This document shows positions 15,325-23,201 of a stretch of 64,000 bases of DNA, piece after piece. This DNA comes from Haliscomenobacteraceae bacterium. GTDB taxonomy: Bacteria; Bacteroidota; Bacteroidia; Chitinophagales; Saprospiraceae. The stretch is taken from assembly GCA_947501115.1 (NCBI GenBank), contig CANMVX010000001.1:186001-250000 (forward strand). The letters run 5' to 3'. Every line of letters starts with the position of its first letter. Position 1 is the first letter of the stretch. The notes below the pieces were generated by a model. The model did no database searches. It saw nothing but the letters and a program-made list of their open reading frames with translations, and was not told the origin of the DNA. Made by a program: the position numbers and the translations under genes.

Positions 15325-17094
15325 TTATCCTGCTTTAGTCACTTTATACAAAAATTTATGCATATCCCATGCTGAAGTAGGGCATCTTTCTGCACATAAA
15401 CCGCAATGAAGACAAACATCCTCGTCCTTTACCATGACTCTTTTAGTTTTAAGCGGGGCTGAAACATAAAGATCTTGTGAGGTATTTAAGGCGGGCATAT
15501 TCAACAATTGTCTCAATTCATCTTCTTCTGCATTGTCAATGAAGGTGATACAAGTGGTTGGACAAATATCAACACAGGCATCACATTCAATACATTTATC
15601 TTCAACAAAAACGGTTTGAATATCACAATTTAAGCATCTTTCGGCCTCCTTACACCCTTCATGTTTGGTAAATCCCAGCTCAACTTCTGTTTTTCTATTA
15701 CTTAAGGTGACTTTTTTATCAGCCTGAGCTACGGTGTACCTTACATCGTTAACTACATCACTCTCATAAGCCCATTCGTGAAGTCCCATTTTTTGGCTTA
15801 CTAAATTAACAAAAGGGGAGGGTCTTTGAGTTAATGGTAAACTTCTGCAAGCAAGATCGATAGAAATGGCAGCCTGATGTCCATGAGCTACTGCGGTTAT
15901 TACATTTTTGGGTCCCCATGCTGAATCACCACCGAAGAATACTTTTGGATGGGATGATGCGTGGGTTAAAGTATCCACAACAGGCATACCCCATTTGTCA
16001 AAGTCAATGCCAGCACTCCTTTCAATCCATGGAAAGCTATTTTCCTGGCCAATAGCAATTAAAACATCATCCGCTTCAATAAAGACAAGAGGTTCACCGG
16101 TAGGTACTAATTTTCTCTTACCGTTTTCTATAATGGGTGTTACTTTCTCAAAATTCATTCCTTTCAAGACGCCATTTTCCACGACAAATTCAATGGGAAC
16201 ATGATTATCTACAATGGGAATATCCTCATGCATGGCATCTTCCTTTTCCCAAGGCGATGCTTTCATTTCGCTATATGGGCTCCTTACCACTACTTTTACA
16301 GATTCTCCACCAAGTCTTCTTGACGTCCTGCAGCAATCCATGGCTGTATTTCCTCCACCGAGAACAATGACCTTTTTTCCAATGTTGGTGGTATGTTCAA
16401 AAGCAACATTTGCCAACCAGTTAATGCCAATATGAATATTTTTTGCCCCTTCATTTCGCCCGGGCAAATCGGGTAAATCTCTTCCTTTTGGAGCGCCTGT
16501 TCCCACAAATACTGCGTCATAATCTTGTGACAACAGTTCCTCCATACTATTCACAAAATGGTTAAAATGAGTATGAATGCCAAGGTCAAGGATATAATTT
16601 ACTTCTTCATCAAGAACCGATTCAGGTAATCGGAAAGAGGGAATTTGACTCCTCATGAATCCGCCACCTTTGATTTGCTCATCGAATAAATGGATTTCAT
16701 ATCCTAATGGGGCAAGATCTCTGGCTACGGTTAATGAGGCAGGTCCACCGCCAACTAAAGCGATTTTCTTACCATTGAAAGAAAAAGGTCCCTGAGGCAT
16801 AAAAGGTTTTACTTCTCCCTTGTTATCGGCTGCCACTCTTTTTAAACGACAAATGGCCACAGGTTCCTCTTCAATTCTACCTCTTCTGCAAGCTGGTTCG
16901 CAGGGTCTGTCGCAGGTCCTTCCTAAAACGCCGGGAAATACATTGGATTCCCAGTTTATCATGTAAGCCTCGGTGTATTTTTCTTGCGAAATAAGGCGAA
17001 TATATTCTGGAACTGGGGTATGCGCAGGACAGGCATACTGGCAATCTACTACTTTATGAAAGTATTCCGGGTTTTTAATGTCGGTTGGTTGCAT
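15325..17094 (-). CDS. GltD-like FAD/NAD(P) oxidoreductase with 4Fe-4S domains
   Basis: The 589-residue protein has three parts. First is an N-terminal cysteine domain (CQYACPAHTPVPEYIRL, GRTCDRPCEPACRR) of the glutamate synthase small subunit type. Next are two Rossmann folds (ALVGGGPASLTVARDLAPLG for FAD, VIVLGGGNTAMDCCRTSRRL for NAD(P)H). A C-terminal pair of 4Fe-4S clusters follows (CIECDACVDICP and CLHCGLCAERCP). No glutamate synthase large subunit lies nearby. It directly precedes korA and korB, so it probably carries electrons between ferredoxin and NAD(P)H for that enzyme. Which direction is used cannot be read from sequence. Confidence 0.88.
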   Translation of the reverse strand: MQPTDIKNPEYFHKVVDCQYACPAHTPVPEYIRLISQEKYTEAYMINWESNVFPGVLGRTCDRPCEPACRRGRIEEEPVAICRLKRVAADNKGEVKPFMPQGPFSFNGKKIALVGGGPASLTVARDLAPLGYEIHLFDEQIKGGGFMRSQIPSFRLPESVLDEEVNYILDLGIHTHFNHFVNSMEELLSQDYDAVFVGTGAPKGRDLPDLPGRNEGAKNIHIGINWLANVAFEHTTNIGKKVIVLGGGNTAMDCCRTSRRLGGESVKVVVRSPYSEMKASPWEKEDAMHEDIPIVDNHVPIEFVVENGVLKGMNFEKVTPIIENGKRKLVPTGEPLVFIEADDVLIAIGQENSFPWIERSAGIDFDKWGMPVVDTLTHASSHPKVFFGGDSAWGPKNVITAVAHGHQAAISIDLACRSLPLTQRPSPFVNLVSQKMGLHEWAYESDVVNDVRYTVAQADKKVTLSNRKTEVELGFTKHEGCKEAERCLNCDIQTVFVEDKCIECDACVDICPTTCITFIDNAEEDELRQLLNMPALNTSQDLYVSAPLKTKRVMVKDEDVCLHCGLCAERCPTSAWDMHKFLYKVTKAG

Positions 17095-17209
17095 GAATCT
17101 ATTTTAACAGGTGTTTATGTAAATGTAAGTTTTTTTACAATTTTTGCAATAAAAATCTTACAAAACTGCCTATTTTAAAATTAGATTCTTTAAAAATAAG
17201 AAAAAACCA

Positions 17210-18367
17210 TTAGTAATTACCTGATTTTACACAGCGAAATCCAGTATGTTCTGAACCAGTATCCGGACTTGATTTCATTCTGGCTGCTACTCTGTAACCT
17301 GCGCAGTAAGAATCATTGCAAAGAAAGGAACCGCCGCGCATTGTTTTTTGTGCTGTATTTGGAAAAGAAGGATCAAAACTATTAGACGGACCACTTGGGT
17401 TTTCCAATAATTCACTTTGGGAATCACAAGTATAGGCATACCAATGATACCAATCGTTACACCATTCCCAGACATTTCCGCTCATATCATATAATTCATA
17501 TTCATTGGGTTTGAATGTTCCAACTGGACTTGTTTTCAGGTACCCGTCTTCCCCTGTATTTTTATTGGGGAAGACCCCCTGCCAATAATTTCCCTGTGAT
17601 TTCTCCTGACCTGGGGTACTATTTCCCCAAGCATAGAGCGCAGACTCACTTCCGCCTCTTCCTGCATATTCCCATTCAGACTCAGTAGGTAACCTTTTAC
17701 CCGACCATTTACAATAGGCCATGGCGTCATACCAACTCACATGAACTACAGGATGATCTGCTTTGTACATGCTACCAGGCCCTTGCGGATGTTTCCAGTT
17801 GGCTCCTGCCGTAAATGTCCACCATTCTGAAAAATGATTTTCTTCGGGAGAGACTTCCTTAAAAACCAATGATCCTGGTTTTAATGTTTCAGGATCGGGA
17901 AGGGGAGTGCCAGGTGGCATTTGTTTAGCTATTTCATTGATATCAATGGGTCTTTCTGCAATGGTTACCCATCCAGTGGCCTTGACAAATTTTTCAAACT
18001 CTCTGTTTGTGACCTCATGAGCGTCCATATAAAATGAAGGTATTTTAATATTATTGAGAGGATACTCATCCTTTCTGGGCAAACTTCCTTCGGTTTGATT
18101 TCTTTCATCAGGATATTCAGTAGCGCCTCTGGTATAGGTTCCTTCGGGAATGAACACCATCCCGTTGGTTTCCTTCGCCATTTTTGCATCAGGTTTTATC
18201 TCATTAATTTCTTCCATCCATTTTTTTTGAATGGCTTCTTCCCCTGGAATGCCTTGATGGCACATGGGTAATGCTGTCGATATAGTATCCTTCCCAATAG
18301 GTTCTTTCTTTTCATTTTTACATTGAAATAAAACCAAACAAAGAAGTAAAAGCGTAATATTTTTCAT
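17210..18367 (-). CDS. Formylglycine-generating enzyme, exported
   Basis: The 385 residues open with a lipoprotein-like signal (LLLLCLVLFQC, Cys16). The SUMF1/FGE fold follows (GMVFIPEGTYTRGATEYPDE, HPVVHVSWYDAMAYCKWSGK, RLPTESEWEYAGRGG, DMSGNVWEWCNDWY, then GGSFLCNDSYCAGYRVAARM). The two copper-binding active-site cysteines of true FGE, with CxxxxC spacing, are Cys350 and Cys355. This distinguishes it from inactive homologues. FGE oxidises the Cys of the sulfatase CxPxR motif to formylglycine using oxygen. The adjacent sulfatase upstream, 14 bases away on the same strand, is the obvious client. Export of both suggests maturation outside the cytoplasm. Confidence 0.9.
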   Translation of the reverse strand: MKNITLLLLCLVLFQCKNEKKEPIGKDTISTALPMCHQGIPGEEAIQKKWMEEINEIKPDAKMAKETNGMVFIPEGTYTRGATEYPDERNQTEGSLPRKDEYPLNNIKIPSFYMDAHEVTNREFEKFVKATGWVTIAERPIDINEIAKQMPPGTPLPDPETLKPGSLVFKEVSPEENHFSEWWTFTAGANWKHPQGPGSMYKADHPVVHVSWYDAMAYCKWSGKRLPTESEWEYAGRGGSESALYAWGNSTPGQEKSQGNYWQGVFPNKNTGEDGYLKTSPVGTFKPNEYELYDMSGNVWEWCNDWYHWYAYTCDSQSELLENPSGPSNSFDPSFPNTAQKTMRGGSFLCNDSYCAGYRVAARMKSSPDTGSEHTGFRCVKSGNY

Positions 18368-18381
18368 GGATGTCTTAATAA

Positions 18382-19911
18382 TTATGGATTAATAGTATCT
18401 CCCAATCGTCCAATCCTGAATTTTTTATTTTCAGATTCTACGTGCTGAGAAATAATAATTTTATTCAATTCCGACACTTTTTCCGGAAATTGTTTGCTTA
18501 AATCAATGGCTTCTTTTGGATCATTTGCCAGATTATAAAGAGCTGGTTTACCATCTTCCTTGTGTAATTTAAGTCGAATCATCTTCCAATCTCCCTGACG
18601 TATGGCCTGTTGTCCTCCATACTCGGGAAATTCCCAATATAGCCAGGGATGCGCTCTTTGTTTGCCCTTATTCGTTAAGGTTGGTAAAATGGAGATACCA
18701 TCTGTATTGGCTGGGGTTTTTGTACCTACCAGTTCAGAAAATGTTGGAAAAATATCTGGAAAATATCCAATATGTTCGGAAATTCCGCCTGCTTTTATTT
18801 TTGCCGGCCAATGAGCGATGAATGGTACACGAATACCTCCCTCAAAAACAGATCCTTTTATGCGATCTGGATGTTCTGGAAACGGTCCTGCTGAATTAAA
18901 ATAGGCGGCATCAACTCCTCCGGCGTAGGTTGGTCCATTGTCGCTGGTGAAGATGATTAATGTATTTTCATATAATCCCAATGCTTTTAAGGTGGATACC
19001 AAAGTACCCACTTGTTCGTCCAGATAGGAAATCATGGCAGCATAGGTGGCTTTAGGAGCGTAGGCTGGAACGTAACCCTTGTCACCTGAATAGGGTGCCT
19101 CTTTTCCCAGTTTTTTCTGGTAATAATCAATCCATCGCTTTGGTGCCTGTAACCCTGCATGAGGTATAGGTGAAGCATAATAAAGGAAAAATGGATTATT
19201 TTTGTTTGTCTCTATATATTGAACAGCCTCCTTTAACATTGATTCAGGAGCATATTCCAGGCCAACATAAGGTTCATAATTTTCTTCTCTTGATGAATCA
19301 ACGCCAACTTTCCATTTTTGTGCTGCCAGCATTAATGGATTACCAAGGGAAACTCTTTTTTCGTTTTTCCACAAAAAAGGAGGATAATAAGTATGTGCCC
19401 ATCGTTGACAGTTGTATCCATAGAAAAAATCGAAACCTTGTCTGGTTGGTAAACCTTCCGTTTCCGGCGCACCTAAGCCCCATTTCCCAACAGCAGCAGA
19501 GGTATATCCCTTACTTTTTAGCATTTCAGGTATAGTAAAAGTACTATCTGGTATAGGATATTGACCCTCAAGCCTTGGATTTTCCAACATGGAGGCAAAA
19601 CTCCATACATCTCCTCTTGAACCCCATTCATCATTCCCCCTTATAAAAGAATGGCCGGTATGTTTTCCTGTCAATAGGGTGTATCTCGCAGGTGCACAAA
19701 CTGGGGCACCAGAATAAAACTGATTAAATTTTAAGCCTCCTTTAGCCAGCGCGTCTATATGAGGGGTCTCAATTAATTCTTGTCCATACACACCCAAATC
19801 ACCATAACCTAAATCATCTACTAAAATGAATATGATATTTGGATGTTTTTGCTTTTGAGCAGAAAGGTCATTAAAAATGAACGATAAAATAATAAGTACA
19901 ATATATCTCAT
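18382..19911 (-). CDS. Sulfatase (arylsulfatase family), exported
   Basis: The start at 19911 is chosen because it opens a clear signal peptide (RYIVLIILSFIFNDLSAQ). An in-frame ATG 12 codons upstream (19947) adds a leader that breaks it. Metal-site residues appear in IIFILVDDLGYGDLG. The maturation motif is CAPARYTLLTGKHTG, with its Cys at residue 72. Later come TSDNGPTYAGGV and the C-terminal subdomain ending RIGRLGDTINP. The substrate sulfate ester is unknown. The gene is followed by the FGE gene, and its start codon is covered by a long inverted repeat. Confidence 0.93.
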   Translation of the reverse strand: MRYIVLIILSFIFNDLSAQKQKHPNIIFILVDDLGYGDLGVYGQELIETPHIDALAKGGLKFNQFYSGAPVCAPARYTLLTGKHTGHSFIRGNDEWGSRGDVWSFASMLENPRLEGQYPIPDSTFTIPEMLKSKGYTSAAVGKWGLGAPETEGLPTRQGFDFFYGYNCQRWAHTYYPPFLWKNEKRVSLGNPLMLAAQKWKVGVDSSREENYEPYVGLEYAPESMLKEAVQYIETNKNNPFFLYYASPIPHAGLQAPKRWIDYYQKKLGKEAPYSGDKGYVPAYAPKATYAAMISYLDEQVGTLVSTLKALGLYENTLIIFTSDNGPTYAGGVDAAYFNSAGPFPEHPDRIKGSVFEGGIRVPFIAHWPAKIKAGGISEHIGYFPDIFPTFSELVGTKTPANTDGISILPTLTNKGKQRAHPWLYWEFPEYGGQQAIRQGDWKMIRLKLHKEDGKPALYNLANDPKEAIDLSKQFPEKVSELNKIIISQHVESENKKFRIGRLGDTINP

Positions 19912-19962
19912 TCCTATTTCCGTTTGGGTTACTTTAAATATAAACAAAACGAAAATAGGAAT
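19910..19962 (-). promoter_or_regulatory. Long hairpin over the sulfatase start codon
   Basis: On the minus strand the 16-base arm ATTCCTATTTTCGTTT (19962-19947) pairs with AAACGGAAATAGGAAT (19925-19910) with one mismatch, around a 21-base loop. The AT of the start codon at 19911-19909 lies at the end of the second arm. The mRNA could fold so that the initiation region is sequestered. At the DNA level it could also be an operator. Confidence 0.55.
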
Positions 19963-19977
19963 TTAATATATCTTATT

Positions 19978-20340
19978 TTAATTATTTGGAGAACCTGCAT
20001 TTATCCAACAAGTAAATTTTTCCAATTGTGCTGCCGTTAGACTGGTCTGTCCATTTGAATTTCTAGGTGGCATGGATTTATTCGTTAATACTTCCTTCTT
20101 AAATTTACCACTGATTGCATCATTTTTAAGTCCGGCATAAGTAGTGTAATCACCTTCACCTGTCCCTGAAACATGACACGATTTTATTGCGCATGTTTGG
20201 TTGATGATGGGCGTTATGTCTGTTTTATAGGTAACAGTGGAACATGGGTTAGTTGGAGTCACTATCGGATCGTCTATTACTTTTGTGCATGAAAAAATAA
20301 TAGTAATTAGTAGTGAAAATAAAAACAAATGACTTTTCAT
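19978..20340 (-). CDS. Small cytochrome-like lipoprotein
   Basis: The 120-residue protein has a lipoprotein signal ending SLLITIIFSC (Cys18). A possible haem-attachment motif of the CX4CH type (CAIKSCH) lies in the mature part, followed by YTTYAGLKNDAISGKF and the Met-containing segment NKSMPPRNSNGQTSL. This pattern resembles the planctomycete-type cytochrome c domain that occurs in many short Bacteroidota lipoproteins. The spacing is not the canonical CXXCH, so haem binding is uncertain. It stands alone, between the sulfatase gene and tRNA-Arg. Confidence 0.65.
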   Translation of the reverse strand: MKSHLFLFSLLITIIFSCTKVIDDPIVTPTNPCSTVTYKTDITPIINQTCAIKSCHVSGTGEGDYTTYAGLKNDAISGKFKKEVLTNKSMPPRNSNGQTSLTAAQLEKFTCWINAGSPNN

Positions 20341-20426
20341 GGTTTAATTTTTATGGATTAACGGAGGATTTTTAATGTAGGTTGCCTGCGATTAATTAAG
20401 TTTACTTTAATATTTTCAAAAAAATA

Positions 20427-20457
20427 TTTTGAAAATTGTAAAATTAATGTATTTTTG
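20427..20457 (+). promoter_or_regulatory. Promoter of tRNA-Arg
   Basis: TTTTG (20427-20431) and TATTTTTG (20450-20457) match the -33/-7 consensus with an 18-base spacer. The tRNA begins 11 bases after the -7 element. Confidence 0.6.
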
Positions 20458-20467
20458 CAGCCTAATT

Positions 20468-20541
20468 GGTTCCGTAGCTCAGCTGGATAGAGCAACTGAC
20501 TTCTAATCCGTAGGTCACAGGTTCGAATCCTGTCGGAATCA
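20468..20541 (+). tRNA. tRNA-Arg (anticodon TCT)
   Basis: All arms can be drawn. The acceptor GGTTCCG pairs with CGGAATC (one G-U). The D arm is GCTC/GAGC. The anticodon loop is CTTCTAA with anticodon TCT. The T arm is ACAGG-TTCGAAT-CCTGT, and the discriminator is A at 20541. The anticodon stem ACTGA/TCCGT has one T-C mismatch in the middle. CCA is not encoded. A perfect terminator hairpin follows within ten bases. Confidence 0.93.
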
Positions 20542-20549
20542 CAACTTTC

Positions 20550-20601
20550 AACACCAAACAAGTTAAAATCATATCAGATTACTTGTTTGGTGTTTTTTTT
20601 T
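20550..20601 (+). terminator. Terminator of tRNA-Arg
   Basis: AACACCAAACAAGT (20550-20563) and ACTTGTTTGGTGTT (20581-20594) form a perfect fourteen-base stem ending in a run of T. Confidence 0.85.
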
Positions 20602-20889
20602 AAGGAGTTATGAAAAAACGAAACTCAAATTCACATATTTAAACTCAAGTAATTTGCAACCATAATGCAGCTAAGGGATTATTTTTTGGGGCTATAAATG
20701 ATTAGTTCAAATGGTTTTATCGCTAATCTACAATTTGAGGTCATCTAATTAAGAAAATATTAGTCAAAGGGGAGAGATCGATTCGTCCCATAACTGGATA
20801 AAAAAGTAATATCCCTGAAGCAATGCGTCGTCGGGAAGTGTTTATTCCAGTTTTTACAAATCAAATTAGAAAAGAGTTCTTTACAAGGA

Positions 20890-22221
20890 TTATCTAATTG
20901 GTTTGATACTACTATAACCATTTTCCCCATGAAACCAATTGCCAGCTTTTCCGGTAAGCCATAAATAATAATCAGTGGCAAGATTACTTTCTATACCAAC
21001 AAATTTTTTGTCGCCATTCAGCGGTAGCTCACCTTCCCGCAGGCATTTGTAAATAGAGGTACCTTCATCAATTTCGTCAAACATGGCAACGTACAAAGAT
21101 TGTGCCCCAGAAACCTTAGCCCCGGCGACCTGTTGCCATAAAAAATCTCCTCCGTTCCTGGGAATAGAATTGTAACTTGCGGTACTATTTTTAAGATTAC
21201 CCCAGCTAAATCCAGGAAAAACTAGTGGTACATAATCTATCTTATTGGTATTGCACCATTGAATGTCGCCGGGTAATACTGGCCCAGCCACATTAATATA
21301 GCTACCCGAATTATACCTTCCAACCGCCCAGGGCATTATAATGTCTGATTTTTTTATAAGACTATGTAACATAGGTGAATTTTCCGTATCCTTATCTAAG
21401 GTTCTCCAGTAGTAAGGCACTCCCAACATTACTGAAACCTTTTTAGAGGGACCCTTAATTTTGTCAATTAAGTTGTCAACGTCAGTTATTGTATACTTTC
21501 GACCATCATTAAACCCTACACCCCATATTGCTATGAGTGGTTTTTTATTGTGCCTCAAATAATTTGGTTGCTGGGTATTACTAAAAAGAGAGAATAATGA
21601 TTGCAACTCATTCCAATCCTGTTCTAGATAGGCCACATCAGCACTGGTACTACCGCTTAAGTCGTACATAATGCAGATTGCTTTTTTATATTTATTAGCA
21701 GCCTTTAATGCATTTTGTAACACCTTGTTAAAATGAGCTTTTCCTTTTGGATTGGATTGTTTTATTTCAGCGACAAATCTTTGCAAAAAAACGCCGTCAA
21801 TACCATAATCCTTCATCCATTTGAAATGAAGGTCCACCGATTCTTCATCATTGGGACTATATAAGTTAGCATTTTCGCCGTTGGCAAAACTAAACGGAGA
21901 AGGGTACCTTTTTGTATACTCTTTCATATCTGGCCAAAAATCTACCGAAGTGCATCCTGGAAAAAAACCACCGCAGCTATTGTTTTTATAATGATGCCAG
22001 CCCCTGCCAGCAGCATCGCCTTCTGCTGAAAACCATCCCTGGTAACCGGCCATTACAAGGTTTTTATAGGATGTATAATTGCATCCTGTTTCGTCATAAG
22101 TAACTTCCTGAGTAACTGGCAAAACAGGTACAATAGCCCCGCCATTGTAACTGCTTTCTTTTGAACAATTTACCGATACTACAAAAAAAGATACTCCCAG
22201 AAATATTTTAATAATATTCAT
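20890..22221 (-). CDS. GH99/GH71-like glycoside hydrolase lipoprotein
   Basis: The 443-residue protein has a lipoprotein signal (FFVVSVNC, Cys19). The rest fits the GH71/GH99-like (beta/alpha)8 fold: VMAGYQGWFSAEGDAAGRGW, MKDYGIDGVFLQRFVAEI, PLIAIWGVGFNDGR, VSVMLGVPYYWRTL. The segment VAMFDEIDEGTSIYK matches the FNEWxEG catalytic region of GH99, with two Glu three residues apart (Glu383 and Glu386), as in endo-alpha-mannanases. The protein is probably anchored at the outer membrane. It belongs to the SusCD locus that follows on the same strand. The true linkage is unknown and could be an alpha-mannan or an alpha-glucan. GH71 is the alternative label. Confidence 0.82.
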   Translation of the reverse strand: MNIIKIFLGVSFFVVSVNCSKESSYNGGAIVPVLPVTQEVTYDETGCNYTSYKNLVMAGYQGWFSAEGDAAGRGWHHYKNNSCGGFFPGCTSVDFWPDMKEYTKRYPSPFSFANGENANLYSPNDEESVDLHFKWMKDYGIDGVFLQRFVAEIKQSNPKGKAHFNKVLQNALKAANKYKKAICIMYDLSGSTSADVAYLEQDWNELQSLFSLFSNTQQPNYLRHNKKPLIAIWGVGFNDGRKYTITDVDNLIDKIKGPSKKVSVMLGVPYYWRTLDKDTENSPMLHSLIKKSDIIMPWAVGRYNSGSYINVAGPVLPGDIQWCNTNKIDYVPLVFPGFSWGNLKNSTASYNSIPRNGGDFLWQQVAGAKVSGAQSLYVAMFDEIDEGTSIYKCLREGELPLNGDKKFVGIESNLATDYYLWLTGKAGNWFHGENGYSSIKPIR

Positions 22222-22377
22222 CCTATTCTATTATCTAATCATTAATAAAAAAATCATTGTTCAAGTTTCGCTACATGTAGAAAGTATTTTAAAACCAATT
22301 TAAGACATTTAATATTCTACTACTTACTTTCTTATAAAAATAAGAATCCATTGAGCCTTAACAATTTGTTAAAGTCA

Positions 22378-22422
22378 GGTACTAAAATTTAATGGATAGG
22401 AAATTCATTTAATTTTAGTACC
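22378..22422. promoter_or_regulatory. Inverted repeat between DUF3823 and GH genes
   Basis: GGTACTAAAATT and AATTTTAGTACC form a perfect twelve-base stem with a 21-base loop, in the 245-base gap of the locus. No T tract follows on the minus strand. It might therefore be a processing or 3'-stabilising hairpin that separates susCD transcripts from the enzyme gene rather than a standard terminator. Confidence 0.45.
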
Positions 22423-22466
22423 GCTTATTTTTTGTAACTCAATAGGTTTTAACCTAAATGTTTACA

Positions 22467-23150
22467 TCAAATAACCAGCTTTACGGCAGGTGCATAGTTT
22501 GGTTTTGCTTCCGGCACATTTATTAATGCACCCACTCTAAAATAATAACCAAGACCTGGTTTTAACGTTGAGCTGTTGGATGGTAAATCCATTTCTATGG
22601 TATAAATAGTATTTGGAACGGAAGCCACATTGATGATTTTTTCTGATACTACGAGTCTCATTCCTTCGCCTAATCTTGAATCGCTATGAGCATATAAACT
22701 GATTTTTCTAATGGGAGTCAGTACATTTTGTTCGAGTTTAAAGGTGGCAATTACCTTCGTACCGACTTTACTGATGTTTGCTTCTTTTACTCTAATATAG
22801 GGTGTTACAACAAAGTCAAGTATGGTTTGCCCTTTAATGACTACCTCCTGAGCTGGAATATCTATGAAATTGCCTCTTACTGGTCTTACTGTATAGGTGT
22901 TAGCAAAGAGCTGGCTGTTTTCATAAGAGCCATTATTTTTTACTATAAGGTATTGCGGTGTTACCGGATTATAGCCCTTTTCAAGTAATTCGATGGTAGT
23001 GCCATTGATAATATCCTGCTCAATGGGCTGCTTGGTTAGCGCATCAATAAAAGTCCCTGATAATCCAGCTGTTGGCCCATCATAATTATCCTTCTCACAG
23101 GAGGGTAATACAAAAGAAATTATGAATAACCCCAATAATAATTTATTCAT
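22467..23150 (-). CDS. DUF3823 outer-surface lipoprotein of the SusCD locus
   Basis: Start at 23150 (MNKLLLGLFIISFVLPSC, lipid-bearing Cys18). This gives 227 residues. The N-terminal domain after YDGPTAGLSGTFIDA resembles a carboxypeptidase-regulatory-like beta sandwich. The C-terminal part has SLYAHSDSRLGEGMRLV and GYYFRVGALINV, as in DUF3823 proteins. These are encoded beside SusC/SusD pairs in Bacteroidota and are thought to be surface glycan-binding proteins in the place of SusE/SusF. The stop of susD lies about 50 bases upstream, so it is part of the same operon. Confidence 0.85.
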   Translation of the reverse strand: MNKLLLGLFIISFVLPSCEKDNYDGPTAGLSGTFIDALTKQPIEQDIINGTTIELLEKGYNPVTPQYLIVKNNGSYENSQLFANTYTVRPVRGNFIDIPAQEVVIKGQTILDFVVTPYIRVKEANISKVGTKVIATFKLEQNVLTPIRKISLYAHSDSRLGEGMRLVVSEKIINVASVPNTIYTIEMDLPSNSSTLKPGLGYYFRVGALINVPEAKPNYAPAVKLVI

Positions 23151-23201
23151 GATTAAAATTTTTAAAGGCATTTGATGTTATTTATTCAGTTTATAGTAAA
23201 A

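Noticed and set aside
20358-20561. Open reading frame on the minus strand with CDSDRIRTCDLRIRS-type sequence
   Set aside because: It is the reverse complement of tRNA-Arg, a well-known false protein.
20602-20889. Possible gene in the gap after the tRNA terminator
   Set aside because: A 73-codon minus-strand frame here overlaps the GH gene and has no recognisable features. Nothing else is present.
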